DNA of 64,000 nucleotides from Crocodylus rhombifer (lineage: Eukaryota > Chordata > Crocodylia > Crocodylidae), in assembly GCA_038503035.1 (NCBI GenBank), contig JAVSML010024358.1, forward strand, positions 1 through 64,000, given 5' to 3'. The notes under the pieces are model-generated. The model worked only from the letters and a program-made list of their open reading frames with translations. It ran no database searches and was not told the DNA's origin. A program made the translations under genes and the position numbers. This document shows positions 31,891 to 42,984 of this stretch, piece by piece. How positions within the stretch are numbered: position 1 is the first letter of the stretch; each line of letters begins with the position of its first letter.

Positions 31891-33400
31891 GACAGTCTTG
31901 ACTTATACCAGGAGATGAACTGCTTTCATTCCTATAAATTATTTAGATGTACTAATTTTTAAGTTTAATGAGCATTTAATAATCAAGGGGTTCATTTTCA
32001 CTTGGATCTCTGTGTGTCAGCTGAGCAATACAATTAGTTTCCAGCTAATATAAGCTGTGTAAGATTCCTCCTTCTTTACTCTGATGATCATGTAATAACA
32101 TACATACCCTCTAAAAAGCAAAGCTTTGAGTATTGAGATACCATCTAGCAGACTTCCAGCAGGGAATTAATGTTGCATTTGATTTGAATAATGACACTTA
32201 CATCATACCTACATTTTGCTCTTGTATCTGCTGACCTTTAGTGGGTGTGGGCAATGCTTATAAATATTTCAATAATGCAGGCCCTAATTAAACTTGAGTC
32301 CAAGATTTTCAAATATGAAAAGCAATTCTGAGCACTTCAAACACCAGTTGCCAAGATACATCAAAGGGGCCTCATTTTTAGTTACCTGTGAAAATCAGGG
32401 CTCTTCTGTTTCTCTCAGGTTGGATTCTTTGAGGTTTGGAATTGCCAATTCACTAGTCCTATGTGAAAATCTTAGCCAAAATTCCCTCTTTACGCCTCAT
32501 CTTGAAACCAGCTGCTAGCTTTGCAAGGATTTCACAGCTGCGTCTTCAATTGGCCTTATTCCTTTTTTGCCTGTGAGGAAAGATGAGGGCTAACATTATT
32601 TAATTTTTACAATGGCCACAAAGTATTGTGAGCCTTCATCCTGCACTATTTCAGAAATATAAACCAATATCAGTCTTCTCATGTTGAAGACTGAGCTAGT
32701 GTTGTGAATGAAAAAATAGGGTACATCATGCTTATGTACTTGATTATAGAAGGCATCCACACACTGGTCTCAATTTTGGCAACCTCAGAAAACTTTATTA
32801 ATCCATTTTTCATTACAGTGCACGTTTGGAAATCTGCTTTTGCTGAAGCTTGTATTGTACAGTCCCCTAAATGGCTCAGTAGGGCTCAAGGATACTTTAT
32901 AAATCCATGCTTTATAATTAATAATAATGATAATTTTTTAAACTGTACTATTGAGATTTTTTAAAATTGTATTGATATCAATATTCAAGCTGTGCTGGTT
33001 TTGAGCAATCTCACCACCAGCTGAGATCATAGAAAATGATGTACAACCTCAACTAAGTGATTCCTCATATTCCTATCAAGCTTAATGACATTACCGTACA
33101 TGATAATGTAAAACTATCCAAGGTCATTTTGAAAGAAACTATTTGTGTTGGATTTGAATAGATCAAGTTTTCTTGGGGCAGAGGGGCAATAGAAAAGGAG
33201 GAGGAGTGAAGATAGAACTGGACTTTCTTTACTTTTACATGCTTTGTTTTCTTTTTCAAAATTTTGGCCGGTCATTTCAAACTTCTGGCCTTGTCTTGAA
33301 AGTGACTCACCATCTGACCCAAATCTAATTCAAACTTTTCTTTTAAAGTGCTAATCAATATGTCACTCTGAGGTGTAATGTTGTGATGTTGTTTATATAT
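31890..33400. other. unassigned non-coding DNA
   Basis: AT-rich; nothing recognised. Confidence 0.35.
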
Positions 33401-34350
33401 TCAATTTGAACTGTTTCTCATTCTCATGTAATGATGTTTGGAGAGCAGGGCTGTTTATGAGCATCATAGCTGTCACCTGTCATGGTCAAGTAGCTTTCAA
33501 AGTGTGGCCAATTAGATTAATATTTTTGTTTATTCACACTTATTAGGGCCTCATAAAACTAACAAGAAAGTTGTTTCCTATGTATTTCTCCTTCACAAAA
33601 CATAAGCTTGGAAGTCACTCTCATTGCCCAGATGCTCAACTCATTCCCTAAGGATTCTCCTTAGGAAATTGAAATAAAATCCCACTGTATAATGTGGGGG
33701 TAAGCCACCAATGCACCGTGTGAAAGGCTGATAACACTGTAATTCAAATAACAGTGTTGCAGAAAAAGCGTCCATTTTATATTGACAGTGATTTGGTAAT
33801 GATCACAGAACAAGAATTAACCTTGCTTTGACAATGGATTTTTTTCACATTTGCATTACAGGTCAGCAACTGAATGATGCCTGTCAAACTATATGCAATC
33901 ACATCAGGGTAAATAATGATTTTCCTGTGTCAGACTTTGCTTAACGGTATTTTCATCAAAGCCATGCCAGCAGCAAAATGCCCATTAACGGCTTCCACCC
34001 ACTGTTTTTAGATAATTACCCATGTCTGTTTTTTTCTGGGGGGAAAACGCTGGCCATTTGTTATGCTTGTGTTACAGGCTTCAGGTTGCCCTGGGTGAGT
34101 GTATATTGGGTCACATCACATAACGTGGCATAACCTAAGATGTTATAACATGACAAGTACTTTGTCTTGCCTTAGAAATATAAAGAAACAAGACATTTAT
34201 TTTCTATTCGTCTTTTTTTTCTGTAATTGTGTAGCAACTTCTGCATAATGTAAAATAGGACGAAGGAGAAAAGCTGAATAGCTTTGTGTTTCCAGTCATT
34301 ACAGCTATGGAATAAAGACTCAAGTACCTCGATGTGAGAGGTAAGTTAAA
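33400..34350. other. candidate conserved non-coding block
   Basis: Repeat-free. CpGs persist at 33716, 33768, 33945, 33988 and 34049 within AT-rich sequence, with words like ATTTGCATTACAGGTCAG and CCCATTAACGGCTTCC. No open frame with exon features. Possible distal regulatory DNA; conservation not tested. Confidence 0.3.
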
Positions 34351-34711
34351 AAACAAATAGATATTTGCCTTGCATATAATTTTCCTTCTTGTGAAATGTA
34401 TGCCATTTGTTTATGGTACATCAAGGGATGGTGTAATGATGGCACCATCATACTGAGCTACTTGGTATGAAAGAATTCTAGAAATATATGCTTGTTTTTG
34501 AAGAATCTCTCCAAAGCAAAAGTAACATACTGACACATTTAGCATTATCATCATATTAGTCATCTGAACTATAAATAGAAGTCACATTTGTCCTATAAGC
34601 AAGCTCTTTTGTTCTACAGCTACTCTTGTACTTTTCTCCTCTGAACATGGGATCAAATGTGTCAACCCTTTTTTCTGGGACATGGTTGTGTGTACAGTAT
34701 GGTTACTGTGG

Positions 34712-35200
34712 CCAAATGCAGACAGTCAAAAAGCCTGAGGCTGAATCAATTCAGTTTTCTCAGGTTAGTCTAAACTGCATAGATTGAATTGATAACCAGA
34801 TAAACAAACATCCACTTTTGATTCCAGAAATGCAGCGACATGCCTGCAGTAGCCTAGGCCACACACTTGGGGGCGTGCTAGAGCATGCCTCCCTGCTCAG
34901 CTGGAGCAGAGAGCCCGGACCAAGGCTAACCTGCCCACCCTGCAAGGGGGTTTTGCAGAGGAGGTGCAAAGTCTCCTGGGATGCTGGGGGACAGTGAGTG
35001 AACTTGAATCTGGAGGGGATCTGGGACAGAAGTTCGATAAACCAATTTAACCTAAATCTGATATTACATCCATCCAGCTTTATGTTAAACTGGTTTTAGC
35101 CATTTTGAAAGCTGCTTATGTGCACTGAACGTCTGTTGTGTTACAGATTTGAACCAGTTTCTGATCACTTATACCAGTTTATGTGTAATTTATGTCCCTA
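34712..35200 (+). mobile_element. 490-bp hAT-like family, copy 3
   Basis: Starts CCAAATGCAGACAGTCAAAA, ends TTATGTCCCTA, length 489 like copy 1. Shared interior: GCCTGAGGCTGAATCAATTC, GGGATGCTGGGGGACAGT, ATTTGAACCAGTTTCTGATC. No clear target duplication and no coding capacity. Confidence 0.82.
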
Positions 35201-35204
35201 GTCT

Positions 35205-36370
35205 ATGAGTCATTACCAGGACAAGCTGGCCAGGTTGTGTGCTGTTACTGACTGCCGGCTGGGGGAGGAGCAGCACCTGTGGCACTCCTATTTTTTCAGG
35301 TCAACCAGGGAACAATCAGGTTTGCCTCAAATGAGCTGTCTATTTACAGCCATATTTATTTATGCCTTTAATATGTCTCACAAAATACATTTTAGGTATC
35401 GTAATAAGTGGCTACAGCTATGTATTCTATTGGCTAATCCTATACATTTGGATACAATGGGATTCAATTCTATACCCTCTCCCTCCTCCCTGATTATCAT
35501 TGGCTTTGTAAAATAAAATCTCGTATGCCAAAGTTTAGCAACATATAATCTACTTCCAGGTTCCCAATCTCTAGAACTGTAGGATACATATTAAAATATA
35601 AAAAATAACGTAAGTGCATAAAAACAGAGATACTACAGTGCACAGTGCATTTATTCATAAATGATAGAACTTTTGTTTTATTTCCAATCTATTTTAGGGC
35701 TTTAATTTACTAATTATATACAGTAATGCTTTAATTAAAAAAATAATACCATTGAAATCAGAGGTCTAAATTGGCATATTGAGCCTGCGCCAGTGCAGAG
35801 ACATTCTCTCATGCTTCTTTTCTCAATTTACCTGGGAAGTAGATCCCAGTGTACAGGACTTAAATGGATTCTCTGTACCTGAAATACCTGCATCCCTGAA
35901 ACAGATGGGTGGAAGGTGCCAGAAAATGGAGATGTGACTGAATGCACTGGACAGACTAAGGAATATATAGGGGATGCTGCAATTTGTTTTGGGTTAGAGC
36001 AGTAGGAAATTATAGCTTTACATCCACAACACAAGAAATAGGGCATAAATTGTGGCACTGAGATAGTCTGCTATATTAGACTGACACTCATGACTATTTA
36101 GGACAGTATCAGCCAATTAAGAATGCAGGAGATGTATCAGGCAATTTTTAAAATATGACCTGTCTCAATGAATCTAGACTACAAGCAAGATCCTGAAAAA
36201 GTGTCAAGAAATACAGGGAAAAATAAATAATAAAATACTTTCACTGACTCTTCAGAGACAGAAAAAGTTCTAACAACCATCCATTTGCAAATACAGTTTA
36301 AAACAGAACTGAGACTAATTTGGGGGACCTTTGTGTCTGATCTGGGTAGGTTGCATAATACAAGTTATCA
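35205..36370. other. unassigned non-coding DNA
   Basis: AT-rich; no family recognised. The open frames of 103 and 76 codons show no family features. Confidence 0.35.
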
Positions 36371-36374
36371 ATGG

Positions 36375-36880
36375 TGGGTACGTACCAGGGTTAGGTTGAT
36401 CTAAATGCCCAATTGTGAAGGCAGTCAGTGAGCTTAAAATGCCCTAGAAATGAAACTCCTGACCTAAGTTTGGGGTGTTCAGGAGGTGCACTAACTTAGA
36501 CTGTGATGGAGTTAACCCAATTCAGTAAAGACTTAACCCAATCTCTCAAATGCCTGTATGGGTTCACAGTGGAGCTCTGGGGCTGCAAAAGCCCAAAAAC
36601 TTGCTCCAGCCCCAGGGCTGTGCTGTTCCCACCCCCCAACCCTGACTGGTCTATTTTTATTCCCTCAATGTCCACCCACCTGGAAACCTCCCTCAGACCT
36701 GCCAGCTCCTCCTGAGCCCCTGGGCCCATCAGTTCCTCCTTCAGTCCCATTAAGCCCCCCAGATGCTGCCCACCCCTCCCTCCACCTCTAAGTACTTGCA
36801 ATGGATTGCTGGCACAGCTCACAGGGAGTGCAGCCATTCCTGAGCTATGTTTAGGTAGCTTAAAGTAAGTCTATGATCAT
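36375..36880. repeat. GC-rich patch, possible hAT-related element
   Basis: A GTTAACCCAATTCAGTAAAG / TAACCCAATCTC left part and a GC-rich, C-run interior with GCTCCAGCCCCAGGGCTG. This is similar in layout and in part in words to the interior of the element at 7216-7930 (CCCCAGCCCTGGGGC). Ends not resolved. Confidence 0.35.
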
Positions 36881-36884
36881 AGAC

Positions 36885-39800
36885 CACGAATGAGGGTGGA
36901 AAATAGCTCTATGCACCCAGTACTGTTGTTATGATGTCGTGGCTGTGATCAAGGAATATACTTGGGCTTGTCTAAAGCTTATCTAATAATGTTTCTTCCA
37001 TCCATACAGTTGGTCTAAGAAAAGAGATCAATGAACAAATCTAGCTTTTCACAATTTATCAACTCCTTCTTCATGTATTTGGGCCTCAGTGCTTTGCTAG
37101 ATTTAGGATTGGTAAAGAACAACTTAATAGACCTGCAGAGACATATTTCATACTTTTTGGGAAGAAATATTTGTTATAAATGGGGCCTTTTAGTGATAGA
37201 ATTTATTTTTAATTAAAATGGAACTACTGCTAAAATGGAACTATTCCCAATGTGTACTGTTTAAATTATGATCTCAGACGAATGGCTTCCTTCTCTCCAC
37301 CTCCATTTTTAAGACACTCAACAATCAATCTAACAGAATGCAGGCCTGAAGCCTGAAGAGAGCCAATGTGAAGAGGCAGTTAGATTAATACTGTTAAAAG
37401 TTAGTTTATTAATTAAAACATGTGACAACACAACACAATTGAATAGTTGACTTTATTCTGTCAAATCCTGAACAAAAAATAGGCATTTATTTTAAAAAAT
37501 CACTTTCCTAAAGCAGTTCATGAATAGGATCTATTTTCATCTGACAGTCTCTCCAGATAACTTACTTTATTATCCTCTGGCTTGATTCAGACCATAGCTG
37601 ATTTTGCACCAGTGCAACTTCATTGACCGGAATAAAGTTATTCTGGTTTTATCGTGGTTAAAAGTAAGATCAGAAGAAGCTCCTAAAATGTTATTAGTCT
37701 ACTGGAAAGCATTTTCCTAAGGAAAGACCAGGTAGAAATATTTATATGGTGGATGTGAGAGTGAGAAATGAAAAAAATTAAAAATAACCCTATGTTCTGT
37801 GACCCTGTTTAAACACTGTTGTGATACAAATGCTTCAATTAACTGCAAAGATGACTTACAGCATAAAATTTCAAAATTGTACTTGAAATAGTTATGGGAT
37901 TGTCTGTGAATATCAATGCACTAATTTTCAAACTGGTAATTTCCTCCTTGACAAATCAAATTGTAGAAAGAAGAAATTAGACTCGGATACCATGAACTCC
38001 AATAAAATGGTGGGTTGTTGTTTTTTTGTTTGTTTTTTTTGAAAATCAAACTCTTTCATAACACTATATATTTTAATGATCACTTGATTTGCCAAGTGTT
38101 AAACTGACAGGTAAGGCTCAGCAAATAGGCTGGAGATGGTCCATGAGTTAAGAGACAAATCATATTTTATCACTGCTTTGAGGAAGGTCTTATGCATGGC
38201 TGCTTTGATTCCATTGAACAGAAGGAAGATCTCCCGAGTCTTTACATCCATCCTCCAGACTGGTGGAGAATGACTGACCTGTGTTTCACCTTATTTACTA
38301 TGGTGTTAATGTGTCTGTTCCACTTCAGGTATAAGAAATGTTACAGTGAATTCTGAAGCAACATTCAGTGAGAGGCATTGTAAAATCTATATGCAAACAC
38401 TGAGAGACATAAAGCCTTAGTATATAGGCTTCAATTTTTTTTTTCAACAATTCAAATTTAATCTAATTTAATCTTAAATTGAAACCATGAAGTCTATATA
38501 TGTAGGCTGGAGCTTTTGAAACTTATCTCTATAAAATAGAATGGCATAAGTCCTTCTGTGGTGCATATTACTAATGGAATGACCAGTCTGGATCAAATAA
38601 AGCTCACAGCTATGCTTCATGCTTAATTACTCTCCAAGTGGTTCAAAGCCATTTGCTAGATGTGTCTAGTCTTATTTCTGAAATGATGTTCACAAAACTG
38701 ACAGAATATTCAAAGTTGAGGTTGCTTTGAGTGGTGACCACTAGCGGCACTGGCAGCTAGAGAAATTTGCCTTTTGTGTTTTACTTTCACTGAAGGCAGC
38801 TAGTTAATGTATAACTTATCTGTCAAAAAATGTAAGGAGCTCTTGGCACTCTTACAGTACAATGGGCACAATGTGACTTGGAAAAAGTCAGCTGACATAA
38901 GGTGGAATCATCTGTAAAAAGAAAGGGGTCATTATTGGCTAGTTCTGTTAAATAACTTGAGAAGTGGAGGAAAAGTATCAGGCTCTGCATAGCTCCTTGA
39001 GGCTTTCCAGGCCAGCAAGCCATCGACAGTGACAAGGTGCCATCTGTTAGGGAGCTATTCCAAAAGAAAACTGATGCTGAAGGATATCACAGTACCAGAT
39101 TCAGCAGAATGGGTTGTTTCTCATATCACTGGGCCTGTTATGTCTGCAGGCATGCATGCATATATACATACAAACTTTCTGACTAGATACATATGGAAAA
39201 GAATTCATTATAATTATTTTCACATTACTGTTTACCAGTTAAAGAAATCTGTCAATTACTGTAAATATAAACTAGTATTTTAACTTAATGGACCACATTT
39301 TTAATAACTTCCAAGAGCTCAATATGATTTCAATCAGGAATGTTATAAACATTACCAACCTTATCTTTTGGGGGTGTTTGATTTTATACTTATTGCATAT
39401 AAAAAATAGTAATGTCACAGGATCCAGGCAATAAATATTTTATGTATTCATGTTAGATGCATTTCTGTCAAATTTCCTGATAAACAGGGCAAACTTTCAA
39501 TATTCAGTCCTAAGCAAATCGCTTTTATGCATGTGAAATTTGAAAAATGTCAGCACATGAAATATGCTGGCCTAAACAAGTTGATGGCTTGGAACTATCT
39601 GCATATTGCATGTTTTATCTTACAAAACAACCAATTATGTTTTGTGTTTTTGAGTACTTAAGTTTAAGGAAAATGAAATTCAATAAAAAACTTAATTCTG
39701 CCACTATTATGGAATTGCATTGAGGAAACTCAGATAGCCTACAGAAAAAAAAGTCAGATATATACTATGTTGATAAGCTTTTTATTAGGGCCAGTTTTCC

Positions 39801-39940
39801 ATTTTAAAACATTCTGCAAACATCAAGAATAATGATAGTATTGTAATGTAATCTTGACCCAAAATGTAATGAATATGAACCATTTTTAGGTGTTAGCTTA
39901 AAGCAATGTTTTGAAAATGCCCTTGCATATTAGATTGATA
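36885..39940. other. unassigned non-coding DNA
   Basis: AT-rich. At 37595-37680 GCACCAGTGCAACTTCATTG and AATAAAGTTATTCTGG resemble a widespread amniote repeat with ACACTGGTGTAACT words. Otherwise nothing recognised. Confidence 0.3.
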
Positions 39941-39946
39941 AACATT

Positions 39947-39978
39947 GACAGACAAACAGACAGACAGACAGATAGATA
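39947..39978. repeat. (GACA)n/(GATA)n microsatellite
   Basis: GACAGACAAACAGACAGACA followed by GACAGATAGATA. Confidence 0.9.
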
Positions 39979-39979
39979 A

Positions 39980-41295
39980 AATGTTGCCCTGAGCAGCCTT
40001 GAACAATTTTGATCTGGACCCGTGTCTAAGGTGTCTTCATAATCTTTGTATTAAATCCAACAGAAATTCCCCTAAATATGAATTTGCTATTTTCTTATTT
40101 TCCAAATTCAACAAATCCTGTTAACACCCAACTAAATCTCAAATCTGTTATAACTGGCCATTAATCATTTTGTCATCTAGTGGTCATTAGTAATCATTGT
40201 AATAGCCTTCATTAAACCATTATGGATATATTTTTCACAGGATTGTGCCCAGTTTTCTTCCCACCAAAGTTGATTGTGTAATTGCCAGTGATTTTAGTGG
40301 GAGCAGGAGCAAGAGTGGGTTCTTAAACCCATTAGGAAAGAAGTTCCCAAGGGATAATGAGCCCCATGTATAAAATGTAGTATTGGAACTGTTGATAATC
40401 AGGCATTGATCTTTAACTAGATTAAACTAGCATAGCTCTTCTATCTTCCATGGTACTATACTTATCTTCAAATGTTGAGGATCTGGCCAGAGAAATCTAT
40501 ACTCTAAACAGGCACTGGAGAAGTTTCCTATCTCCTGTGTTCCCTGAAGTTTGGTATTGTTCTCTTTCAAGTTATTAGTTAAAATATCTGTCTCTATACA
40601 TGACTCATTTTGCTTACTCTAATTTAAGGCAAGAGTCTGAAGCTTTGACCAAAGTGAGACCAGTGATCTCTTACTTCCAGACTGAAGCTGCTGAAAGGGC
40701 TGTGTGCAGTTTAGTGGCATCCTCTCTCAGAGTACAAGCTATAGCTTTGCTAATGAGATCAATTTTCACCAAACCAGGAAATGTCCTGCTGCTGTGTCAC
40801 ATTGTTAGCTTCATGTCAACCGGCAAATCATGGAAAATGTTTTTCTGTCACTGCTTTGCAGTCATCTGCTATGTGAAGGGCTTTGCAAGATCAATAAAGG
40901 ATAATTTTTTTAAACCTGCCTTTTAATTTTCATTATTTTGATTTCTCCTTGGCTAAAACATTGTTTTCAAGAGGATGCTCTGTGATTGCTTACAGGTATC
41001 TCACTAGTAAAATCTGGAGAAAGATTGTGTTCATAGTTGATTTACGTCTCTTGTGTGAAAACTTTTAGCATCACCCCCAAGGGAGGAAATGTTCTTTATC
41101 AATGCGCCCCCACCAAAAAAAAAACAAGCTAACCCTTAACTTGTTAAACCTAGGAAGAAGTTAGAAAAGACACATCAAAATGAAATGCAACTAAGTGTAT
41201 TGATGACAGCAAATATCCACATCCTTAGCTAGTGTCAAGAATTAACTGCAGTCAATGGAGCTAAGCCAATTCACACATTGAGGACCTGGCCCTCA
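39980..41295. other. unassigned DNA with a 108-codon open frame
   Basis: The frame 40600-40926 (+) starts MTHFAYSNLRQ and is Cys/Phe/Val-rich towards its end. I recognise no family, and no splice signals or promoter support it. The block 40620-40910 has balanced base use and could instead be conserved non-coding DNA. The rest is AT-rich. Confidence 0.25.
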
Positions 41296-41298
41296 AGC

Positions 41299-41839
41299 TG
41301 GTGACAGACATTACACATGAACAGGTTTAAGTGATCAGAAACTGGTTTAAATTTGTAACAGAACTGAGATTTAGCATATAAACCAGTTTGAAAATGGCTG
41401 AAACCAGTTTGAGATAAACCTGGTTGAATGTAGCATCAGACTCAACTGATTTGGGTCAAACCAGTTTATGCAATGTCTGTCCCAGACACCCTTCCTGGTT
41501 TAACTTAAACCAGAGTCCCCCAGCATCCCAGATGCTTTGCAGCTCTGGGCGGGGCTCCCTGCTCCAGAGAATAGGGCTGGCCCTGCCTCTCTGCTCCCTC
41601 ACTGGAGCTCCAGCAGAGACTGTAGGCACAGCAGCACCGGTCTGGCTTCCCCATGCTCCCTGCCCTCTGTTCCCCTTCTCTCCCCCCAGCTTCTAGCCTG
41701 AGCCACTGCAGGAATGTGTCTGCATTTCCGTGGTCCAGAGGGGATGTGTGCATGCTTACAAACTGGTTCAGCCTAGCCAGGTTAGACCTGCAAAGATTGA
41801 ATCATTTCAGACTCAGGCTTTTTGAATGTCTGTCCATAA
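41299..41839 (-). mobile_element. 490-bp hAT-like family, copy 4, inverted
   Basis: Minus-strand copy: the right end read in reverse is TTATGGACAGACATTCAAAA then GCCTGAGTCTGAAATG; the left end is TGGTGACAGACATTAC. The interior has AACCAGTTTGAAAATGGC, CCCCCAGCATCCCAG and GGAGCTCCAGCAGAG, the reverse of motifs in copies 1-3. The longer length (541) reflects a GC-rich core. The flanks CCTCAAGC and CCTGACAC match 5 of 8. Confidence 0.78.
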
Positions 41840-41844
41840 CCTGA

Positions 41845-42300
41845 CACATAAAAAGCCATGCTAGGAGGATCCATGGATTTGTTCACATACTATATTCAAT
41901 AATACTTCTGGTGCATTCTAAGGAAAAAAATCACCTTTGTTATGTTTATGAACTATGAAGAAGTCAACCTAAGCAGGATGGCTCAGAAGTGTCCAAAGAG
42001 GTGTTTGAAGTCTGTCATAACCAGAATATATCCTTTATATCTTTTCCTTCAAATCAAATAATGATTTATAAAAACCTGCATTGTAAATAAGGCTGATGGG
42101 AAAACTGTAGGGAATTTAAAAAAAAAGAAAAATAGAAGAAAATAGTTTAGCAGAGGCTGATAGGAAACAGACTAGGAGAAATCGGGCAGAACAATAAATA
42201 TTTTATTTTCCTTTTTAGTATAACAGCTATTCTTAACAGCCAATAACATATTCACAAGTTATTTAAAGTCCAGTTTCTGCAAAGTATTTAAGTGCATACT
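41845..42300. other. unassigned non-coding DNA
   Basis: AT-rich; nothing recognised. Confidence 0.35.
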
Positions 42301-42301
42301 T

Positions 42302-42575
42302 GAGTCTCAGTGGGTGCATCTACATGTTCATTAATGCACTGTAATTATGGCACATTAAGTTTAGTACCTGTAATTACAGGTACTACTTTAATGTGCTATA
42401 ATGGGCACTGCTGACATTATCACCACCACATGCTTTTTTAGTGATGCTAATACGCAGTAGACTTATTCTAGTGCGCATTAGCACATTAGTACAGGTTTTT
42501 CCCACCATGCTAATGTATGGTAGAATTAATCTACTGCACTGGAAGCATCTCATGTACATGTGCCCATTGAGACTT
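42302..42575. mobile_element. MITE with 25-bp inverted ends
   Basis: Left GAGTCTCAGTGGGTGCAT then CTACATG; reverse of right AAGTCTCAATGGGCACAT then GTACATG. About 20 of 25 positions match. The interior contains a perfect palindrome AGTACCTGTAATTACAGGTACT-like core near 42360 and repeated TGCTAAT/ATTAGCA words. The GCATCTACATG end recalls the CTACA ends of the other small MITEs. Confidence 0.7.
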
Positions 42576-42579
42576 TATG

Positions 42580-42870
42580 GACTTGCGTGCTGAATATGGC
42601 TTTTAGAATCAACTACCGCTTTTGTTAAGGAGATGTGTAAGCTTTTGACTAAATGCTAATGTTACACTGGGCACTGGTATATGATAACTGGGAGCATTCT
42701 GCAGATTGTTGGAACAATAAGAATCTAACTTTCTCTCACAAAGCCACATATCAAGATTCTGCTTAGCAATATATGAGAAATCTTTGGCACAGTAGCAGAC
42801 AAAGAGCTTTTCAAAATCCTATTATCCAGACAGGTTATTATATACCACATTTACCTGAATCCAAGATAAC
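42580..42870. other. unassigned non-coding DNA
   Basis: Nothing recognised. Confidence 0.3.
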
Positions 42871-42873
42871 GTT

Positions 42874-42980
42874 GAATTTAAGATGACCCTCCAATAATTA
42901 GATTCTATACATGGAAAATTATCATTGCTTTATCATTTTCCATGTACAGTACCTAATTATTGGAGGGTCATCTTAAATTT
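42874..42980. repeat. near-perfect palindrome with about 50-bp arms
   Basis: AATTTAAGATGACCCTCC followed by AATAATTAG (27 bases, 42875-42901) is repeated exactly in inverted form at 42953-42979. Further in, TACATGGAAAAT is also paired. A cruciform-capable core, probably of a DNA element that begins near 42846 with ACCTGAATCCAAGATAACG. Confidence 0.88.
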
Positions 42981-42984
42981 ATCC

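Noticed and set aside
38740..38760. Second CTCF-like site (GACCACTAGCGGCACTGG)
   Set aside because: One base shorter than the core spacing and lacking the central GG pair position; a weak match.
40600..40926. 108-codon frame as a possible host exon
   Set aside because: No recognised family, no clear splice sites or neighbouring exons. Kept only as a note.
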